64,000 bases of DNA, taken from the NCBI RefSeq assembly GCF_002105155.1, contig NW_019029020.1, positions 226,501 to 290,500 on the forward strand, written 5' to 3'. Positions 37,227-48,108 of the stretch are shown here, one piece after another; the stretch's first letter is position 1, and each line of letters begins with the position of its first letter. A model generated the notes under the pieces. The model did not search any database, was not told the origin of the DNA, and worked only from the letters and a program-made list of their open reading frames with translations. The DNA comes from Lobosporangium transversale (Eukaryota; Mortierellomycota; Mortierellomycetes; Mortierellales; Mortierellaceae). A program made the position numbers and the translations under genes.

Positions 37227-38860
37227 CACTATCATGCAAAACTGATTCAATAATTCATTCCCATGTGCATTTCTTTTTTTCATTCCTAGAAGCCGTATAT
37301 GCATACACCACTCATACTTTGGTTTAATAAAGCTCCCGTCTTCTTCTACATCATAGTGATGCGTTGTGACATTAGCTTGTCTCATTTGAATAGCTAATGA
37401 CTTTTTTTGTTCATGCAGGTCATTGAATCAGTTTCACATGTGCCCATTCGGTGGCCAAAGATCTTTATTCTTTTGTGAGGCATAACCTTACATCAATAGA
37501 TAGTATTCCAACCATGGGCATCACTGACAGCTTGGAGTCTCTTATGGATACCTATGACGAGTTTGCGGCAGAAGTCCACTGGGATCCTGTACCATTCAAC
37601 CGATATTCGCTCCCATAGTTCATCACAACTCTTAGCTCGCTCCGGATACCTAGAGAGCCGCCTATCCAATTCTGCCCACATGTGTTCAATAGGGTTGAGG
37701 TCAGGGGATTGTGCTGGCCACTCTAGAAGTGTACCTTCCTCTTCTGTCAGATGTACTGACTCCAAATACTTCCTAACAATCTTCGCCGTGTGCTTCGAGT
37801 CATTGTCGTGGTGAAAGACGATATCGCTTTTAGTTAGGCCCCAGTCATCAAGCGACATCTGTAGATCCTCCTGCAGTAGTTTGATGTAAAGTTGTGCGTC
37901 CATATTATTGTCAATCTTTGCAATGTATCCAGGTCCGTACCATGAGAAGCATGACCACACTTTAACATTACCACCCCCAAACTTGACAGTGCCTTGCACC
38001 GACCTGCGAGTGAGGCGTCCCGGATTGTCGTCCCAGATCCACTGCACGCCATCAGAGCAGATTCGGTTTATTTTCGATTCATCTGACCAAATAACCTTTT
38101 TCCAATCCTCCACAGTCCATTCCTTATACTTATTGATAAAATGCAAACGAGCTTTAATATGTTGTCGACGTAAAGCTGGCTTATGTACACGCCTCTTTGC
38201 TGTCAATCCTAACTCCTTGAGCCGTCGTCTAACGGTGGTCTCAGAAACAGCCGCTGGTATGAGCTGGTTGGCTCTGACGGTGGCCTCAACTGCAGACTTG
38301 AGTGTACCTCGTTTCATGTTCACCTTAAGATACTGCATGACACCTCTAGGTACTTTCCTTGGTCGACCCCCTTTATTGACAGGCATGTACTCCTTATTAT
38401 GTGCATAGATCCTGGTGGCCGTCGCTATTGATATACCAACACTGGCAGCAGTTTCTCTAGTAGACATGCCTCCCATCATTAACCTCCTGGCTTCGTTGAC
38501 TTTCCTTTGTGGAGTGGGTCTCGTATTCTGTGAAGGTATAGTTAAGAGAGAGTTAAGCAAGTGTTCATAAAGGAAAGAGAGAAAAGTCCTTTTTTTACTG
38601 GCATTAAATGACGTCCAAAAGTTGTCATGGGCAACATTTTAGACCACATGTGAAACTGATTCAATGACCTGCATGAACAAAAAAAGTCATTAGCTATTCA
38701 AATGAGACAAGCTAATGTCACAACGCATCACTATGATGTAGAAGAAGACGGGAGCTTTATTAAACCAAAGTATGAGTGGTGTATGCATATACGGTTTCTA
38801 GGAATGAAAAAAAGAAATGCACATGGGAATGAATTATTGAATCAGTTTTGCATGATAGTG
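37227..38860 (-). mobile_element. Tc1/mariner element with 216-bp terminal inverted repeats
   Basis: A 1634-bp DNA transposon. Left TIR 37227-37442 and right TIR 38645-38860 are inverted copies that match except at one base I could see (GAAGCC against GAAACC). Both ends read CACTATCATGCAAAACTG outward. It is flanked by TA at 37225-37226 and TA at 38861-38862, the target duplication of the superfamily. It carries one transposase on the minus strand. TIRs over 200 bp are long for this group. Confidence 0.95.
37493..38560 (-). CDS. Tc1-like transposase, DD39E spacing
   Basis: An uninterrupted 355-residue frame. N-terminal paired-like helix-turn-helix (KVNEARRLMMGGMSTRETAASVGIS, about 20-45) is followed by KGGRPRKVP (a GRPR-like AT hook). 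Catalytic residues: WSDESKI (first Asp, about 155), FHHDNDSKHTAK (second Asp, about 250) and PDLNPIEHMW (Glu, about 290). I count 39 residues between the second Asp and the Glu, against 34 in classical Tc1. The insert is the TEEEG segment before LLEWPAQSP. The frame is open and the TIRs match, so it may still be functional. Confidence 0.93.
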   Translation of the reverse strand: MLNSLLTIPSQNTRPTPQRKVNEARRLMMGGMSTRETAASVGISIATATRIYAHNKEYMPVNKGGRPRKVPRGVMQYLKVNMKRGTLKSAVEATVRANQLIPAAVSETTVRRRLKELGLTAKRRVHKPALRRQHIKARLHFINKYKEWTVEDWKKVIWSDESKINRICSDGVQWIWDDNPGRLTRRSVQGTVKFGGGNVKVWSCFSWYGPGYIAKIDNNMDAQLYIKLLQEDLQMSLDDWGLTKSDIVFHHDNDSKHTAKIVRKYLESVHLTEEEGTLLEWPAQSPDLNPIEHMWAELDRRLSRYPERAKSCDELWERISVEWYRIPVDFCRKLVIGIHKRLQAVSDAHGWNTIY

Positions 38861-39416
38861 TAAGTTTTGGGGATTCCTTGAACTATGCCACGCCTCTTGA
38901 AGCAATCGATGGCGTCCACCGATGGCTAATGATGTGCTTCGATAGCGAGGGTGCGTAAGAATGGGACAAACCTGTTGCAAAGATGTTTGTACACCCACAA
39001 ATAGATCAAGGTTCATGTGGCATCTATGCAGCGCACGCGATCGAGTACGATATTCTCAAGACTCTCAACATTGAAGACAAATTATTCAACCGTTGGGACC
39101 TCATGCAAGCGACAATGCTAGGAATCAATTGTTACACCAACAATGATAAATTTATCAACTATACCTTAAACCGACAACCTGGCAAATTTGCCATTATAAA
39201 TGGGCTTAAAATCCAGCAATTCATGGGCATTGCCTTGAAATTTTATTTCGATGTCGAAATAAATGACCGAAAACTAAACTGTCATGGAGCTATCCTGGCT
39301 TCTTTATCTGTGCCAATAAAAAACTCTTGAAGGCTTTCGCATGACACTAGCATCCTCTTGTGGGCCCATTGTGTTGTTTATTTATTGACTGGTGTAATAG
39401 AAGTGATAATATTCGC

Positions 39417-39585
39417 TGAGATGTTTTTCAGATGTTAGAAGTCAAGGAGATCAAAAGTTGTTTTTATTATTGTCAAACGAGAGCCTTTTATCAAGGACTC
39501 TCTATGACCGTCACATGATATTCTGACCTTATGAATAAAAATGGAAGTGCACCTGAGGTGCACTCCCAAGCCTCGGTACGTAACA
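39417..39585 (-). repeat. LTR of element A (3' LTR in element orientation)
   Basis: 169 bp, TGAGATG...GTAACA on the plus strand, same as 48109-48277. A palindrome TGCACCTGAGGTGCACT lies near its end. Confidence 0.95.
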
Positions 39586-39600
39586 ACTCCCCCCCAGATT
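39586..39600 (-). other. Polypurine tract of element A
   Basis: The plus strand reads ACTCCCCCCCAGATT directly inside the LTR; the minus strand is purine-rich with a run of seven G. This fixes the element's orientation as minus. Confidence 0.75.
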
Positions 39601-40762
39601 TTAAGGTAAGGTTATTGCCGTTATAACTCGAGGTAAGAGGAAAAAATAGAAAAACCTCTGAATGCTAGAGAAAACTATGAGGAAAAATGGACTAAAAACC
39701 TCTCTATGAGCTACACTGTAATTGATTGGAGGAAAAAATAAACCTCTTAGAGGGTAAAAAAATTTAAACCTCACGTGAGACCTACTAAGGTCTGCTATAA
39801 CAACCTGTCTTTCTTTTTCTCTTGTAAAGATTAAAGAGACAAATACATCATGGAAACCATAGTCAGCGAATGAGTCATGGAGCCTCTACAACGTTGTGTA
39901 ATTTAGAGCAGCCATTGGATAAGGATATGTTTTGCGGGGAATGCAGGCGGTTAATTGTATAGCATGTCAAAATGTAGAAATCTCATTGGACCTTTTTGTC
40001 AAACAGAGATCACAAAAGATCACGCCATCTGCCTCCCCCAGAAGGACGAATGAGGTTTCTCAAAGCGAATGATGAGGAGCAAGGAAATGAAATTAGAAAT
40101 CGTCAAACGATTGCTCATTCCTTCATTCCTCATTTCAACTTTAGACACTCTCAAACGCCTTCTTACACAAACAAATATACCTTGCAATTCAGACCACAGC
40201 CTTTTGTAAATCATTATCATTATGTCTTCTAACAGCACCCCTTCTTCTCCATCGTCTGGTGCCTCAACGCTTTTTGAGCGTGAGGACTATGAATTCATTC
40301 CAGCGGAACTTTCTTCAACTTCGTCTTCGCCCGTATTGGTAGAGGCTTCAGACGTGGAGGGTGTCAGCAACTCCGAAGAAGATAAGGAGGACGAGAGCAG
40401 CTACGACGCTGAGGACGACGAATATGATTACGAGTGTGAGGAGGATCTGTGGGATAGCGACGAGGGAGTTCGTGCCTGGAAAAAGGCACATCACCAGTTT
40501 TACCACCCAGAGTCACGGAGCCGCTCAGCCTCTCTGGAGATCCCAGGACCTCGTCCTAGCAGGAAGCGAAAGGAGCCCTCTAGCGATGAAGAATCATCAA
40601 GCAGCGAAAGCAGCGAGGCAGAATTGTCAAGCTGCGGAGTATGCACGACTCTCGGGAAGAGAAGACGTTTGATGGTGGAGAGTGGCGATGATTCCGCTAA
40701 GAGTCGCCTTCAAAGAGAATTTGCATGGGCTAAGAGGTATGAACGCCTCTATAAGAAATATA

Positions 40763-42365
40763 TGGTGCGTGCCAAAACTGATGCAATAATTTTCATTTTT
40801 TAATATTCATTCCTCATTCTCCTTTTCCTTTCTAATGATCTTCCCTACCATCACCGCTTCTCATTCTCATTTGTCTCACCTTCGTGGACTGTCATCGCTG
40901 TTCTCATCAATGACGCAATTAGCGAATAATCGCCATTTGTATAGTCATGTCTCATTGCATCAGTTTTGGTAAAAAGTACATCTCAGGTTTGTCCATCCCT
41001 TACTTCTTTCTTATTCTTTATTCTTTCTTTATAGCACCATCACCACTGATACACCAAGCGACACTCTACATATCTGCCATATCTTTATCATAACATGAAA
41101 TCATTATCCAAATCAACTATCCAAAATGCAACTGCTCTACTTCATCAGGGAAAGTCTTCCAGAGAAGTGTCAAAGAGTTTAGGGATATCTGTTACCTCAG
41201 CTCAAAGGATTAGGAAAAGAGGCAAAGAAAGTATTCCAGTGCTGAGAGGGGGCCGACCCTGCAAAGTTACTAAGAAAACGAAACAGCTTTTATCAAGATT
41301 TTTTGACATGGGTGTATTGGAGACCCTAAAAGATGGCCAACAACTTGTTCAATTGAGGGAAGGAGTGCAGGTTAGTAAATCGAGCATCAGGAGGTTCCTT
41401 ATGCAGGATGATATGGGGGCATATGTAAAACAGAAGCAGCCTGGTCTGACGAAGAAGCAAATCTATGCTCGATATAATTTTGCAAAGGATCACTTGGACA
41501 GGACTCTAGAAGACTGGAAGAACGTCATGTTCTCAGATGAGACCATCTTTAGCAGAGTTGGGTCCTGCGGAAGAAAGTACTACTACAAGCATCGATGGGA
41601 TAAAGCTCTACGAGCACATCATATCAAAAAGACAAGGCAAGGCGGTGGAGGCAAAATGATGTTCTGGGGTTGTATAACTTACTACGGACCAGGCGATGGC
41701 TGCTGGCTCCAAGAGAAGGTGGATTCGGTAACATACGTCGACGTTCTCAAGGATTATATCTTTAAGTCCAGGGATTACTACTTGATGGATAAGGACAAAT
41801 TTATATTTCAGCAGGACAATGCTAGGATTCATACCGGAAGAATAGCAATGACCTATATCCAAAAGTCTAAGATAGCTCACATGGAATGGCCAGCAAACTC
41901 TCCTGACATCAACCCAATAGAAAACATATGGGCATACATGAAGGTGCAGTTGGATCATTATCCAGACAAGGCAAAGAATATGGAGGATCTCTGGGAGAGA
42001 GTCCAAGACGTATGGACACATATCCCTCCTGAATTCTTACACAAACTATACTGCGGTATGCCGAAGAGGATGAGGGAGTTATATAAGGCTAAAGGAGGGA
42101 ACATCGTTAGGGGAAAGGAGAAGTAACAGGAATAAATAAAAACAAGAAGTTGTTAATTGCCATAATAGATGCAATGAGATGCTGAAAGCAAATTGCAATT
42201 AAATGCTAATTAGGCCACTGATGGCGATGACGATGAGACTCCATGGAGGTGAGACAAATGAGAATGAGAAACGGTGGTGGCAGGGAAGATCATAAAGAGG
42301 AAGAAGGAGAATGAGGAATGAATGTTGAAAAATGCAATTTATTGCATCAGTTTTGGCACGCACTA
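40763..42365 (+). mobile_element. DD34E Tc1-like element, copy 1
   Basis: 1603 bp, ends TGGTGCGTGCCAAAACTG / CAGTTTTGGCACGCACTA, flanked by TA (40761-40762 and 42366-42367). TIRs are about 190 bp and imperfect. It sits inside the antisense ORF of retroelement A and nearly matches copy 2 at 52153. Confidence 0.95.
41095..42126 (+). CDS. Tc1-like transposase DD34E, copy 1
   Basis: 343 residues, open. HTH (STIQNATALLHQGKSSREVSK, about 5-26), RGGRPCKVT, then MFSDETIF (first Asp), FQQDNARIHTG (second Asp) and PDINPIENIW (Glu); 34 residues separate the second Asp and the Glu, as in classical Tc1. The conserved EWPANSP is intact. It reads in the same direction as the antisense ORF it interrupts. 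Confidence 0.94.
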   Translation: MKSLSKSTIQNATALLHQGKSSREVSKSLGISVTSAQRIRKRGKESIPVLRGGRPCKVTKKTKQLLSRFFDMGVLETLKDGQQLVQLREGVQVSKSSIRRFLMQDDMGAYVKQKQPGLTKKQIYARYNFAKDHLDRTLEDWKNVMFSDETIFSRVGSCGRKYYYKHRWDKALRAHHIKKTRQGGGGKMMFWGCITYYGPGDGCWLQEKVDSVTYVDVLKDYIFKSRDYYLMDKDKFIFQQDNARIHTGRIAMTYIQKSKIAHMEWPANSPDINPIENIWAYMKVQLDHYPDKAKNMEDLWERVQDVWTHIPPEFLHKLYCGMPKRMRELYKAKGGNIVRGKEK

Positions 42366-42675
42366 TACTAAGCTGCGCAGGCAAGCAGAGAAGTATAAAA
42401 CTATGCGAATGCGTGTAGAGAAGGTTGTGGACTCTCTTAGCTCTCAATTACCATCGCATCCAGTCGCTAGTTGCGATTGCTGCAAAGGAAAGAATAAAGC
42501 TGATGGTTGCTGAGTAGGTTGTAGAAAAAAAAAATAATAAAAAAAATAAAAAAAAAAAAAAAAAATTATTGCTATGAGGACATGTATCTATTCTTTTGTC
42601 GTCATCTTGGAGAAAATTTATTTGCACAAAAACTCCATTGCTACACGCAGTGTATACTTCCGCGTAGTCTTTTAT

Positions 42676-45600
42676 TTATTGCATGCGTTTGCTTTTGGAC
42701 CTAGTGTTTCTGGTTCTAGATTGTGCTGGCTGTCTAATCAGATTTTTGTCTTTGAGCTTTTGGATTCTTGCTTGAGCCCTTTTCACTTTATCGTCTTGTT
42801 TAGCACGAATGTGAGGGTTGCTTTGATTGAGACGTTTCCAGTACTGTCTGATGATTAGATCAGAATCGAAGTCTTCATACGTTAACTGCGAGTTTTCTGA
42901 GGAGTCATATCCTTTCCACTTCACAGTGTACTTCACTTCCCCTGATGTGAAATCGTGGTCAACTATAGATTCGACTTCATAGGACTCATCACTTGGAACA
43001 TCAAGTGCCTGTGTGACTAATTTGAGTTGCTCAGGGGCAAAGTTGCGTAATAATTGACTATTGGTGGCATCTAGTAAAGTATAGCTACCATTTTCTGTTC
43101 TAGCCATTACTTTGTATGGTCCATGATATTTAGGCGCAAGCTTGCCTTCCGCTAATGGATCCCTCGTCATGACAAATGACCCTGGAGGAAAATCATAATG
43201 CGGTGGGTGCGATTAAATTTGGAGATCATTTTACGTTGTGTGTCTGCACTCTTTTCAGCGATGGCTGGATAAACCAAATTGGTTAAATAATCCAATCGAT
43301 CATTAAGCTCCTTGTCAGACAAAAGATGGGACTCAGCTGATGAAAAGTCCGTCAGACCCGCAAATGATCTGCCATAAAATAATGAGAATGGTGTAGAGCC
43401 ATGTAGGCTGGCGGCCTTGACGTTTAATTGTAGTTGAGTCATGGGTAAATATTTGTCCCATTCTTCCTCATGGCCTTCAAGCTGCTTCTGGATATTCCCC
43501 TTGAGAGCTCGAACAAACCTTTCGGCTACACCATTCGATCTGGGATGGTATGGAGTAGATAGTCTGTGATCTATCTTTAGCTTGTCATTCATGAGTTTGG
43601 AAAGTCCATTGACAAATTCAGTGCCATTATCGCTTTGGATGATCTTGGGGAACCCAATCATGCAAAATAACGAGAACAATCGTGCAGCAACTGTACTTGG
43701 CTCTTTGTTCGGTAATGCCTCTAGTATGACGAATCTTGTACAAACGTCTACCATCACTAACGCGAAATTGTTGCCCTTCGTGCTGGTTTTAAAAGATGCC
43801 AAATCAATGGCGATGTGTTCTCCTGGTAGATTCGCATGAATGGCTTTCAGGGGATGATACCCTTTGCGTACAATATTAAAATGCTGACATTTTCTGCACT
43901 GACTAACCCATTTAAGACAATCGTCTCTCAGTTTGGGCCAAGTGAACCCTTGCTCATGAATTGCTTTGACCATTGCATTTCCTCCTAGGTGGCCAAATTC
44001 ATGTACTTTTTGAAGACATGCTACTCTTTTTTCTGCATCTAGGATGGTGTGCATGGGAGTATCCTCATTTTGAATGACATGAATATAGGAAGGCTCTGGA
44101 CCGGATTGGGGTTGGGATATTTCTGCTACGACTTCACTTAAGTTATGTCTTCTGGCCGCTGCAATCGAGGGACTATTACTACCACTAGAAGCAATTAAAT
44201 CAGATTGATTTTGCCATGGTTCCTCAGGGAATGCACGCGACAGAGCATCAGGGATCACATTTAATAGGCCGGGTCGATATACACATTCGAAATCATAATT
44301 GAACAGAGTTTCTTTCCAATTTGTTAATATCTGGGGTAACTCTTTTTGTTCATGAATGTACGTCAAAGGCCTGTGATCTGTATAGAGAGTGAATCTTCTT
44401 CCCCAAATATACTGATGAAACTTCATTAAGGCGAACACTATGCCTAAAAGCTCCTTTTTGTACGCGGGGTAATTCTTCTCCGATTTATGTAACGCTCTTG
44501 CCTGAAATGAAATGTAGTTGACTTTAGAATGGTCATCCCTGCCCATCGGTAACTGATAGAGCACTGCACCAATGCCTACGTTGGACGCATCTGTTGCAAT
44601 ATAGAATGGTGCCTCAAAATCAGGGAATGATAATACTGGTGCTGAGGCTATGAGGTTTCTTATTGCATCAAAGCTTCTCCTCTGTAAATCATTTAGCTCG
44701 AATGTACCTCTCGCATTACGTAGCTGATCAAGAGGAGCGGTGACAGTACTATAGAGAGGAATGTACTCTCTGAAATAATTAAAGAGACCAAGATATCGTT
44801 GAATCATCTTTTTGTTTGTAGGGTATGCCCATGATTGCACATTGGCTAATTTTTCCATGTTGACACCCCTGCCATGTTCGTTAACGACAAAACCCAACAA
44901 CACCACTTCTGTACTCAGAAATTTACTCTTTTCTCGATTGATGATGAGCTTTACTTCAGTCAGTCTGTTTAGAACGACTTTGACATGTGCAAGATGCTCA
45001 TCTACTGTTTTGGAGAAAATAATGATATCATCTACATAGACTCCACAATAGTGAAGATCACCTAGTAAATGAGACATTCCTCTTTGGAAGATGCTGGTGA
45101 GAGGCTTAAGCCCAAAAGGGGCTCTAGCGAACATGTATTGATTACCATTGTAGGTAAAAGCCGTGAGTGGCTGACTCTGTTCAGCTACAGGCATGCGATG
45201 ATACGCTTGGGAAAGGTCAATGGCAGAAAAGAATTTATGACCAGCTACCTTTTGTTGAACCTCAGTGACTAAAGGTAGAGGGAAGTTATCTGTATCCAAT
45301 AGCTGCCTATTCAGCGTTCTTGGATCAAGACATACTCTATACTTCATAATATTGCCTTCTAGATCCCTCCTAGCTGCCATCGTTAGATGCAAAAATCAAG
45401 GTAGTGTTCTAGGGGGATCTAAGGGTGCAATAAAGGTATCTTTATTCAGGGGGAACCATGCTACAGAACTAGATAGAAAAGTAGACCTATTTATACTAGT
45501 TAATATCCTGTTGCAAGGAATGCTCTAGAAATATGGGCGAAATACAATGTTGCACAAAATTATTATAGTGATTTCGCTTGCATTAGAGAACTGTTGTATG

Positions 45601-48025
45601 GATTACCCTTTGGAGCAGGTACAATAACTCCTGTATCCCACCATTTCTGCACTGTTTTATCGACCTCATCTTTTTCGATTTGTGCATGAAACGGTCTAGA
45701 TCTTTCTTGAATGACGCAGTCAGACTTCACTTTGAGGATCACCATCATGGAATCAAGCGTGCAGTATGATCTCGGGTCTACATTGGCATTTGCTTGAAGA
45801 CATGGCTCAATAGCGTCCATGAATTTTTGTTTGATATCTAAAAACCCTTGTGTTGTCTCACTGGTAGGTGCTTCTTTAGGGATTACTGTAGGTTTCTCAT
45901 CATTTGGAACCCAAGGAAAATCCTCTGTGATAGCTTGTGGTTGAGTTATCCCCGTGATAGCAAAGCCAAATCGGCTGAAAAGATCCATACCAATGATAAA
46001 ATCGTAGTACTCTATGTCCATGACATATAGCTGACTCTCGGTTGATCTACCATTGCATGATAACTGCACCTTGTCACACGTAATGACACTTGCAGTATCT
46101 AAACCCTTTCTGATCATTGCGATTTTGGAGTTAGACAATTTACCACATCTGATATTGAGATCGTCTGCTACCTCTAATGCGATGAGCGATATAGTAGCAC
46201 CCGGGTCTAGCAGGGCTGTACATTGCTGCCCCATGATATAAATAGGAACAGCTATGCGATTGTCACCCTTTGCAGGTCCTTTGAATGCATACACATCATT
46301 ACTACTAAGTTTGGGAATCAAAGAATACTGTGAAAAGAACATGGTCTCTTTATTGTCACTGGAGCTAGCTAAATGAACTTCATCGGTAATGCGGGAGAAA
46401 GCACCAACTGTTTTGTTGAAGCTGTTCCCCTCACTCCTGCCTTTAAAGATGCCATTGCCTGTATTGGGCTGGCTCTTCGGGCCGTTCTTCTTTTCGTCCA
46501 TTCTTTTATACCAGCATTGACGAGGGTCATGCTTCTTTTGCATCTCTTCACAGCGCTTGGTGTAGGTACATGGCTTGAAAGTCAGCTTTTGTTTCTTGCT
46601 GCTGTCCTCTTCGCCCTTCGAGTCATGTACATAACCACGCTTAATTTTGGAACTTCGTCTCTCGACTTGTTCCATCTTGCCAAGGTTAAGCATCTTGTCT
46701 GCGGTAGGTTTACCACAGAACCTCTTGATAATTCTCAGACTGTGGTTGGTTTTCGTACCTGGCCACGCGCCTGGAACCGATTGGAGGTATTCCAGATACT
46801 TCTTGATGGAACCCACGTTCCGAAAGGACTTGTACTTCGATTTGATGGCTTGATAGCCAACATCAGACAAGCAATAAGCTATGCGCCCTGCAAGCAAGGT
46901 ACACATATCATCCGACAAATCTAGTGATTCAATCAAGGGTAGAACTCGTGCTGCAAAATCAGGGATTGTTTCACCATCTTTGAGACGTACCTCTAACAGC
47001 TCGTTCACAAGATCGAGCTCGATCTTGTCAAACTCAAGAGTTCTATAGACGCAATCCTTGACGCGATCCCATGTTCTCTCAGATTGAGGAAACTTCTGGA
47101 TACGCTCCTCGTAGTCTAGCGTGGCCCTGTCTACTTTGCTCAACGACAAGGACATATATATCCAAGCCATCTTCTCAAATAGGATGCCTGGTAAGCTACG
47201 TTGGTAGAACGATTGAAAGGTTTTGAGAAAATACCTGACTTTCCTAGCCAATTCCTTCATTATGTCCTCTCGAGCGGTCCTTGACAAATCTAACTCAAGA
47301 ACTGGGTAGTCCTTGAACTTCGAGCCGTTGATCTGACTGTAGTCGACATCCTTGGATTTAGGGTCAAGTGGGATGTACTCCAACTTGAAGGTTTGGTAAA
47401 TAAGGAAATATTCCTTGTTGTCGGAACTATTCCATTTAACGTGGAATTCTTGTCCACGCGGCTTTGACAGCGCTGGTGGTTCAATTGACGCAATCGGCCT
47501 TGAACCACCGTCCAAAAGGGCCAGATCGTGCTTCATGCAATTGATCTCTTCCTTTAGAGGAACGATGTCGGCCTCCAAACTGTCCCATATTTCCTGTCTC
47601 TTGTTCTTGAGTCGCATCAAGGCATCGGACTTGAGGTTGGAGTCTATATTAAGACCCCTGATCGTGCTACTAGCATTATGATACCTGGACGCAAGCAACA
47701 GCCGGATTGAAAGCAACTTCTTCAATCTTGCTTCATAGCTCCCCAAGACTACAACTGGATCGTCCTGGTCTGGTCCCATGACTACTTCCTCTGAAGTTCT
47801 ATCGCCAACCTGCTCTTGTATATCGATCATAGCCATGAGCTTGTTCAGTTCTTGCACTTTGTCCTGCAAGTTAGCATCGTGATCAGCGACAGCTTGATCT
47901 GTCCCGTGCTGAACAGACTGTCGTGGACTTTGTGCTCCCTCCGAGTAAGCATTGGGCCCTGAAGGATGATCCAAGTTCTGCTCGTTTGAGGAAGAACCGA
48001 TGTTCGCGAGGCCGGATGGATTCAT
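42676..48025 (-). pseudogene. gag-pol of chromovirus A, interrupted
   Basis: Read on the minus strand from ATG 48025. Gag-like part (about residues 1-480) ends in a Cys/His knuckle (CTYTKRC..KKHDPRQC). The protease has LLDPGATISLI (Pro in place of the usual Ser/Thr after Asp). RT starts in the 820-codon frame and breaks at NPYNSSLM, where the solo LTR sits. After its removal the frame continues directly to MAARRDLEGN, with RT YVDDIII, RNase H ATDASNVGIGAV, integrase HH-CC (HEFGHLGG...CRKCQ) and DDE (IAIDLASF, SDNGTEFVNG). The solo LTR plus one TTAGA is 200 bases and its loss restores the frame exactly. A one-base frame change near 43180 separates pol from the last 164-codon frame, which holds the GPYKV domain and a chromodomain (VESIVDHDF...YTVKWKGYDSS) and a Lys/Arg-rich tail. 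Two breaks make this copy defective as sequenced. Confidence 0.92.
45388..45582 (+). repeat. Solo LTR of family C in element A's RT
   Basis: 195 bp, TGCAAAAATCAAGG...TTTCGCTTGCA, flanked by TTAGA at 45383-45387 and 45583-45587. It differs from the LTRs of element C (57634, 62707) at about four bases. Left behind by LTR-LTR recombination of a full family-C insertion. Confidence 0.95.
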
Positions 48026-48108
48026 TTTTTGTTGACAGGGATGGATTTACGACGGATGTTTGAAAAAAAAATTTTTTTGATACAACTCTGTGTAGGACCT
48101 TGAAAAAA

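Larger units (their letters stand above)
36490..39330 (+). pseudogene. ULP1-like (C48) cysteine protease, split by Tc1 element
   Basis: Remnant of a Ulp1/SENP-like cysteine-protease gene in two pieces around a transposon (37227-38860). The first piece (to 37226) has an upstream region in shifting frames (36503-36987), then LAGTQWLNDGTLDGIL (the WLND motif of the family) and IGNHWGALSIDF with the catalytic His (about 37177-37215). The second piece (from 38861) supplies FGDSLNYATP with the catalytic Asp, and DQGSCGIYAAHAIEYDIL with the Gln and nucleophile Cys (about 39000-39050), then a C-terminal block to the stop at 39330. Removing the element and one TA joins the two pieces in frame. Damage: the insertion, an in-frame TAA at 38956-38958 just before the catalytic Cys block, and a frame change near 36950. 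In life such proteins cut ubiquitin-like modifiers or occur as domesticated TE-borne proteases; which is unclear. Confidence 0.72.
40222..42513 (+). pseudogene. Antisense ORF inside element A, split by Tc1 element
   Basis: A plus-strand frame, opposite to the retroelement's own genes, lying between the end of pol and the 3' LTR. Exclude the Tc1 insertion (40763-42365 plus one TA) and the frame is 228 residues. The N-terminus is Ser-rich and very acidic (DKEDESSYDAEDDEYDYECE, about 55-75). Then come RKRKEPSSDEESSSSESSEA, KRRRLM, a basic coiled-coil-like helix that spans the insertion point (REFAWAKRYERLYKKY before it, KLRRQAEKYKTMRMR after it) and a Cys-rich end (SCDCCKGKNKADGC). No known family is recognised. 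Acidic plus basic-helix layout suggests a nuclear or nucleic-acid-related role, but that is inference. Antisense ORFs at this place are known in some plant Ty3 lineages (for example gene23 of Grande). The ORF's continuity across the insertion argues that it was under coding constraint. Confidence 0.72.

Noticed and set aside
38950-38990. Intron removing the stop in the protease remnant
   Set aside because: The only GT...AG choice gives about 32 bases; a real nonsense codon is more likely.
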